Source of the DNA: Candidatus Leptofilum gracile
GTDB taxonomy: Bacteria; Chloroflexota; Anaerolineae; Promineifilales; Promineifilaceae
Length of the DNA: 64,000 bases
Assembly (NCBI GenBank): GCA_016713825.1
Contig: JADJOJ010000010.1
Coordinates: 496,001 to 560,000, forward strand
Direction of reading: 5' to 3'
The first letter of the stretch is position 1. Each line of letters starts with the position of its first letter. The notes beneath the pieces were generated by a model that made no database searches, had not been told where the DNA came from, and worked only from the letters and a program-made list of their open reading frames with translations. Below, one piece after another: positions 59,424 to 64,000 of this stretch. The translations under genes were made by a program, and so were the position numbers.

Positions 59424-60482
59424 TTACCAGCCCAAATTCAAATTGATAAATACCGTAATCAACATTGTCAGCAGCAGCGGCAGCAGGATGAGGTACAGCA
59501 CCACGCGCCGCCGGAAGACGCCCAGGAACATGAGGGCGCTCTTAATGTCTACCATCGGGCCAAAGACCAAAAAGCTGAGGATGGAACCGGTGGTAAAGCT
59601 ATTTACGAACGAAAGTGCCAGGAAAGCATCAACCGTGGAGCAGATGGAGAGCACAAAGGCCAGCACCATCATGGCTACCACGGAGGTGACAGGGCCGCTG
59701 CCGAAGCTGATCAGGGTGGATTGGGGCACAAAGGTTTGCATGGTGGCGGCCAGTATGGAGCCGATGATGAGGTAGCGCACCATGTCGATGAAATCATCTC
59801 CGGCGATGGTGAACGCCTGCCAGAAACGTTGGGAACGGCCGTTCCCAGCCCCCATTGCAAAATGATCATGCTCATGCCCCTCGTCCGTTTGCGGCAGCAC
59901 AATCTCATCGGGCGGGGCAAACTGGAAGATGAGGCCCACCGTGAACGCAATGAGAATGCTAAAAACAAAACGGCCGATCAGCACTGGCCCCCAACCAAAC
60001 GCCACGTAGGTGCTTACCAGCACCACCGGGTTAATCACCGGGGCGCTGAGCAAAAAAGCGATCCCCACGGAAACAGGCAGCCCTTTTTGGTAAAGCCGCC
60101 GCGTCACGGGCACCACGCCGCATTCACACACCGGAAAGGCAAACCCCAGCAATGAGCCAACAAACGCCGCCGGAACGGCACGTTTTGGCACGTAGCGGGC
60201 CAGCGACGCTTTGTCTACAAACACCTCGATCAGCCCAGAAACGAGCGACCCGGCCAGCAAAAAGGGCACGGCTTCTATAAAAATACCCAAAAAGATGGTG
60301 ACAAAGGTTTGGAATTTTTCGTTGAGTCCGCTGGGGATAAGATTGGGGAAGATGCCAATGAGCAGCAGCAGGATGACAATTGCGCCTAAAATGCGGCCAA
60401 AGTTACGGGCAGGGTTGGATACGGCCGTTTCCCTCCCCACCTTCTCTACTTCTGGCGAATGCTTTTCTTTAACCTGTGCCAT
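59424..60482 (-). CDS. DUF318/ArsP-type permease
   Basis: 352 residues, about eight to nine membrane helices (ILGAIVILLLLIGIFPNLIP, FVTIFLGIFIEAVPFLLAGS, ...). Contains the family's FPVCECGVVPVTRRL, a conserved Cys-rich motif, and EVFVDKASLARYVPKR. The cytosolic loop has DEGHEHDHFAMG, a likely metal-binding stretch. In Gram-positive relatives this permease and TIGR03943 partner are linked with zinc or related cations; other members export organoarsenicals. Here the zinc-like hypothesis is supported by the His-rich partners. Starts at ATG 60482, 6 nt after a -10 box. Confidence 0.85.
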   Translation of the reverse strand: MAQVKEKHSPEVEKVGRETAVSNPARNFGRILGAIVILLLLIGIFPNLIPSGLNEKFQTFVTIFLGIFIEAVPFLLAGSLVSGLIEVFVDKASLARYVPKRAVPAAFVGSLLGFAFPVCECGVVPVTRRLYQKGLPVSVGIAFLLSAPVINPVVLVSTYVAFGWGPVLIGRFVFSILIAFTVGLIFQFAPPDEIVLPQTDEGHEHDHFAMGAGNGRSQRFWQAFTIAGDDFIDMVRYLIIGSILAATMQTFVPQSTLISFGSGPVTSVVAMMVLAFVLSICSTVDAFLALSFVNSFTTGSILSFLVFGPMVDIKSALMFLGVFRRRVVLYLILLPLLLTMLITVFINLNLGW

Positions 60483-60488
60483 GCCAGA

Positions 60489-60516
60489 AATATAAACAAA
60501 TATCGGGCCACGTCAA
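60489..60516 (-). promoter_or_regulatory. Promoter of the permease operon
   Basis: On the minus strand TTGACG (60511-60516), 16 nt, TATATT (60489-60494), then ATG after 6 nt, so little or no leader. ATATCGGG (60500-60507) and CCCGATAT (60525-60532) form an inverted repeat overlapping the -35 box: an operator or the phoU terminator. Confidence 0.55.
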
Positions 60517-60570
60517 CGACATGACCCGATATAGATGGAAGACTCAGCAATTGTTTACGAAAACGGCCGT

Positions 60571-61254
60571 TTACTTATTTTCGAACGATTTCAGCAGCTC
60601 TTTGCCCTGCTTGTACTCCCCGGTGGCCAGGTAAATCACCCATTCGCAAATGTTGGTGACCCGGTCGGCCGCGCGTTCCAGGTTATGGGCGGCCCATTCC
60701 AGCCGTTGGGCCAGTTCAAAGGCATCGGCATTGGCGGCCATGTAGGTCATCACGGCCCGGTAAGTTTTGTTGTACAGCTTGTCTACGGCGTCGTCCCCCT
60801 TGATCGTTTCAAAAGCAAGCTGGGCGTTGCGCTCCGTAAATGCGTCCAGGGCGCGATGCAGCATGAAGCGGGTCTTTTCGGCCATTTCCGGCATGTGGGA
60901 GGTGAGGGGGTCGGGAACGGCCGTTTCACCAATCATCAGGCTGATATTCCCAATCCCTTTCACATAGTCATGAATGCGCTCCAGTTCACCCGCAATTTCC
61001 AGCGAGGCAGCAATCAGGCGCATGTCGCTGGCCATCGGCTGCTGCGTGGCAATGATGCTAAACGCTTCTGTGCCAATGTCGATGCGCCGCTGGTTGAACC
61101 ATTTGTCCGCCTGAACCAGCTTTTCTGACAAAGCCAGGTCCCGTTTGGTGAGCGCTTCAACGGCCTTTAACAAATTTTCTTCCACTTCACTGCCCATCCG
61201 CAGAATTTCGTCCTGCAAGTGGCGCAACTCTTTTGTGTAGGTTTCTCTTAACAT
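60571..61254 (-). CDS. phoU: Phosphate transport/signalling regulator PhoU
   Basis: 227 residues. Two PhoU three-helix repeats with the metal-site motifs ERIHDYVKGIGNI and ERAADRVTNICEWV. PhoU links PstSCAB to a two-component phosphate sensor and limits uptake. AAGGGGAATAAAAC precedes the ATG. It follows pstB on the strand after about 100 nt containing a heptamer repeat. No phoR/phoB is in the window. Confidence 0.95.
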   Translation of the reverse strand: MLRETYTKELRHLQDEILRMGSEVEENLLKAVEALTKRDLALSEKLVQADKWFNQRRIDIGTEAFSIIATQQPMASDMRLIAASLEIAGELERIHDYVKGIGNISLMIGETAVPDPLTSHMPEMAEKTRFMLHRALDAFTERNAQLAFETIKGDDAVDKLYNKTYRAVMTYMAANADAFELAQRLEWAAHNLERAADRVTNICEWVIYLATGEYKQGKELLKSFENK

Positions 61255-61280
61255 GTTTTATTCCCCTTGTGCCGGTGTCC

Positions 61281-61351
61281 CGTAATCGGTGGTCGGTGAT
61301 CCGTAATTGTTCAATTCACTGATTACCGATAACCGTTCACCGATTACCGAA
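61281..61351. repeat. GATTACCG/GTAATCGG heptamer-octamer hairpin
   Basis: CGTAATCGGTGGTCGGTGAT in one arm and GATTACCGATAACCG in the other, in the pstB-phoU spacer. Units match those at 36124-36157. Confidence 0.65.
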
Positions 61352-61352
61352 A

Positions 61353-62144
61353 TTAGCCAAAGCGCCCAGTAATATATTGTTCTGTCAGTTCATTTTTGGG
61401 ATTGGTGAACAGTTCATTGGTATTATCAAACTCCACCAGATACCCGGCTCTGTCACCATCCATATTAAAGAAAGCAGTGTAGTCAGAAGCACGGGCGGCT
61501 TGCTGCATGTTGTGCGTGACGATAATGATCGTATACTGTTTTTTAAGTTCCTGGATGAGCTCTTCGATGCGTAAGGTGGCTACAGGGTCCAGGGCGGACG
61601 TGGGTTCGTCCATGAGAATAATCTCTGGCTTTACGGCAATGGTGCGGGCGATGCACAACCGCTGCTGCTGCCCGCCCGAAAGCGAGTAACCACTTTGGCT
61701 GAGTTTGTCTTTTACTTCATCCCAAAGGGCAGCCTGACGCAGCGATTCTTCAACCAACTGGTCCATATTTCCTTTGAAGCCGTTAATTCTTGCCCCCCAG
61801 GCAACATTTTCATAAATCGTTTTGGAAAAGGGATTTGGTTTTTGAAAGACCATGCCAATACGGCGGCGAATTTCGACCGGGTCAACATGGGTATCATAGA
61901 TATTCGATCCGTGGTACAAAATTTGGCCTTCAACACGGGCACTGGCTACCAGGTCATTCATGCGGTTAAAGGAGCGTAAGACGGTGCTCTTCCCGCAGCC
62001 AGAAGGGCCAATCAGTGCGGTAATGTGCTTGGTAGGAATTTTCAAGGCAATGTCTTTTACGGCACGAAATGACCCGTAGTAGACCTGCATTTCTTTGGCC
62101 TCAACGGCAACAGAGCCGTTGCTGAAAGATGTGTTCGGTTTCAT
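61353..62144 (-). CDS. pstB: Phosphate ABC transporter ATPase
   Basis: 263 residues. PstB-specific features: MQVYYGSFRAVKDIALKIP, Walker A GPSGCGKST, the RMNDLV block after it, VFQKPNPFSKTIYENV, signature LSGGQQQRLCIARTI and Walker B IILMDEPTSALD. AAGGAGCATTTA precedes the ATG, which overlaps the TAA of the permease gene (TAATG). Typical PstB length. Confidence 0.97.
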   Translation of the reverse strand: MKPNTSFSNGSVAVEAKEMQVYYGSFRAVKDIALKIPTKHITALIGPSGCGKSTVLRSFNRMNDLVASARVEGQILYHGSNIYDTHVDPVEIRRRIGMVFQKPNPFSKTIYENVAWGARINGFKGNMDQLVEESLRQAALWDEVKDKLSQSGYSLSGGQQQRLCIARTIAVKPEIILMDEPTSALDPVATLRIEELIQELKKQYTIIIVTHNMQQAARASDYTAFFNMDGDRAGYLVEFDNTNELFTNPKNELTEQYITGRFG

Positions 62145-64000
62145 TAAATGCTCCTTGTTGAATAACGATTGCGCAGGATGATGGCGGAAGCATTGAGCGA
62201 GAGCAGCATGGCTAGCAGCACAATGATCGCAGCAGCGGCAATATTGCGGAATTCAGCCTGCGGTCGTGAGGTCCACTGATAAATCTGGATGGGCAGGGTG
62301 GTGAACTTTGAGAACGGCCCGCTGGGATCGACCGTGATAAAGGTCGAAGCGCCAACAACAACCAAAGGCGCTGTTTCGCCAATGGCGCGGGAAACGGCCA
62401 GGATGGTACCGGTGAGGATACCCGGCAGGGCGCTGGGCAAGACATGATACCAGATGGTTTGCCATTGCGTCGCGCCCAAGGCCAATCCGGCCTGTCGCAA
62501 AGAGTTGGGTACAGCGCGCAGGGCTTCCTGGGCATTGATGATAATGAGGGGGAGGATAAGGAGGCCCAGGGTAAGACCGGCAGAAATGATGGTACGGCCG
62601 TTGGCCGATGCCGTGGACTCAACCGCGCCAAAAATCGCTCCGCTGGTCAACTGTTCCAACACCCGCACAAAGATGGCCAATCCTAGCATGCCATAAATGA
62701 TCGACGGTACACCGGCCAGGTTGTTGATGTTGGTCTGCAAGATGCGGTTGAGCCGATTGTCGGCGGCATACTCTTCCAGGTAAATGGCGGCACCCACGCC
62801 AATGGGGAAAGAAAACAGAATGGTGATAAAGATAACCCAAAGCGAGCCAAAGATAGCGGTACGCACCCCGGCAAATTCTGGCGTACTGGATTGTGGGTCC
62901 GTAATAAAATCAGCCGAAAGCCAGGAACGGAAAGTGATCTCACCGTTGGGATAAAGCGCGGCGGCTTCAGTGGCGATGGCAGTCCGATTTAGCAAGGAAT
63001 TTTGCAGGTTGTATACCTTGACCACGTCTGGCTGGATCACTTCAGCCAGCAACAGGTCATAAACTTCTTCCTGGGTGCGTGGTTCGGCGATACAGCCAGA
63101 CGGCCGTTCCCCTGCCGGGGCGGCACACACCTCATTCCAGGTTGCTGGATCCTCAAAAACCAGGGCGCTCTCGTAAAAACGCTGTTCTCGCTCCAGCGCC
63201 CGACCACGCCCGGTGGAAATGTTGGTGGCCAGCAGGCGCACCAAATCATCTTTTGGAAGGGAAGCTAGAGACGTTTGGTAGACGGCTTCGGCGAAAAAGT
63301 CCAACGTGCCGCTGTCGGCTCCGGGAATGTAGCGCTGAATCGCTTGCGCGGGCCACGCCTCGTTAACCTCGTTCCAGGTGGTGGCTGTGGTAAAGATTTG
63401 CTGAAGCTGCTCGGTGGAGACCTCGTTGAGGGCGCTGTTTTGGTTGTTGACCACAATTGCCAGGGCATCGGTGCCAATTTGGAATTCGAGGGGGAAACGG
63501 CCGTTATTGCGACACGCTTCAATTTCCCCAGACTGAATAGGGCGGCTGGAGGCGGCAAAATCGGCCTGCCCGCTGCAGAAAGCTGCCAGCCCGGCGCTGC
63601 TGCCCACACTTTCGTTGCCAAAATTGCCCGCAAAACCGGCTTCCTGGTACTGCTCCAGCATGTGCTGCGTCAGCGGGAAAACGGTGGAACTGCCCACCAC
63701 ACGAATAGTTCCGGCCATCCCGTCTGGCTCAATGGACACCCACTGACCTGATTGTAGACCCAGCCCCGGGTTGGCCGAGAGCCAGCGTTGTTGGGCAGCG
63801 GCATAGGCTGCACTGGTTGCCGGGAAGTAGCCTACCGTCTCAATTTCGCTGTTGACATTGTTGAGCAGGTAGTTAAGGAAGATGTTGGCTGCCTGGTTGT
63901 TTTGCAAGACAGCATCGGCGGTGTAGAGGTATAACGGCCGTGTGAACGGATACTCGCCAGAAGCAGCCGTTTCGGCATTGGGCATTACCCCATCTACGGC
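62144..64000 (-). CDS. Partial PstS-PstA fusion phosphate transporter
   Basis: The frame stays open to the window end, so the N-terminus is missing. Visible: the end of a PstS-like domain (VDGVMPNAETAASGEYPFTR, PLYLYTADAVLQNN), then a second PstS-type domain (GTIRVVGSSTVFPLTQHMLE, FASSRPIQSGEIE-like and FQIGTDALAIVVNNQN), and from ~370 codons in a PstA permease: membrane helices and the EAA-type GLALGATQWQTIWYHVLPSA. In most bacteria PstS and PstA are separate; here two binding domains precede the permease. pstC is not in the window and may be upstream. Phosphate is the likely ligand. Confidence 0.85.
   Translation of the reverse strand, partial: AVDGVMPNAETAASGEYPFTRPLYLYTADAVLQNNQAANIFLNYLLNNVNSEIETVGYFPATSAAYAAAQQRWLSANPGLGLQSGQWVSIEPDGMAGTIRVVGSSTVFPLTQHMLEQYQEAGFAGNFGNESVGSSAGLAAFCSGQADFAASSRPIQSGEIEACRNNGRFPLEFQIGTDALAIVVNNQNSALNEVSTEQLQQIFTTATTWNEVNEAWPAQAIQRYIPGADSGTLDFFAEAVYQTSLASLPKDDLVRLLATNISTGRGRALEREQRFYESALVFEDPATWNEVCAAPAGERPSGCIAEPRTQEEVYDLLLAEVIQPDVVKVYNLQNSLLNRTAIATEAAALYPNGEITFRSWLSADFITDPQSSTPEFAGVRTAIFGSLWVIFITILFSFPIGVGAAIYLEEYAADNRLNRILQTNINNLAGVPSIIYGMLGLAIFVRVLEQLTSGAIFGAVESTASANGRTIISAGLTLGLLILPLIIINAQEALRAVPNSLRQAGLALGATQWQTIWYHVLPSALPGILTGTILAVSRAIGETAPLVVVGASTFITVDPSGPFSKFTTLPIQIYQWTSRPQAEFRNIAAAAIIVLLAMLLSLNASAIILRNRYSTRSI

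Overview
The window looks like a chromosomal segment of a GC-rich, probably environmental bacterium, most plausibly a member of the Chloroflexota (Anaerolineae-like). The reasons are Ser/Thr kinases fused to FGE-sulfatase or SH3 domains, WD40-like propeller lipoprotein-style proteins, a secreted repeat protein ending in a LPFVVRE-type tail, a quinone-type PyrD and many intergenic hairpin repeats. This is inference: no rRNA or tRNA gene was found to fix the phylogeny. The palindromic octamer ACGGCCGT is strikingly frequent in genes and spacers (15 copies in the first 10 kb by eye), giving recurrent TAV, NGR and RP tripeptides.

Layout. 0.1-1.9 kb: a GDP-sugar reductase-like SDR and TlyA. 1.9-6.5 kb: a lower-GC accessory block with a histidine kinase, a TPR protein and an NB-ARC STAND ATPase on the minus strand, opposed by a tiny membrane peptide and a DJ-1/PfpI-like protein lacking the nucleophile. 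6.5-13 kb: a molybdopterin-domain protein, lepA, pyrD, an AT-rich effector-associated-domain membrane protein, acylphosphatase and a FecR-like protein. 13-20 kb: an unknown protein, radC, an AI-2E permease, pnp and rpsO. 20-22 kb: a surface protein with six InlB-like repeats.

22.8-47.4 kb is a long minus-strand catabolic and transport island best explained by polyamine/agmatine/GABA metabolism: amidase, C45 acyltransferase-like enzyme, two GNATs, agmatine deiminase, N-carbamoylputrescine amidase, three class III aminotransferases, a flavin amine oxidase, other FAD and folate enzymes, a frameshifted aldehyde dehydrogenase, an amidohydrolase and a complete PotABCD-type ABC transporter headed by an Lrp/AsnC regulator. 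Agmatine could be imported or made, converted through N-carbamoylputrescine to putrescine, then transaminated or oxidised to GABA and succinate semialdehyde.

47.4-64 kb: an XRE-type regulator, a strong promoter driving a roughly 210-nt structured RNA with a closing stem and U-run (6S-like architecture, identity unproven), two large receptor-like Ser/Thr kinases, an HDAC/acetylpolyamine amidohydrolase-like enzyme, a four-gene putative metal-handling operon (permease, DUF1980/TIGR03943 protein, two propeller proteins, several with His-rich stretches) and a phosphate operon (PstS-PstA fusion running off the window edge, PstB, PhoU).

Intergenic DNA is unusually rich in short inverted tandem repeats of 7-8 nt units, REP-like hairpins and other hairpin families. 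Two spacers (13.14-13.21 and 15.41-15.60 kb) hold homopolymer-rich sequence that looks like unreliable base calling.
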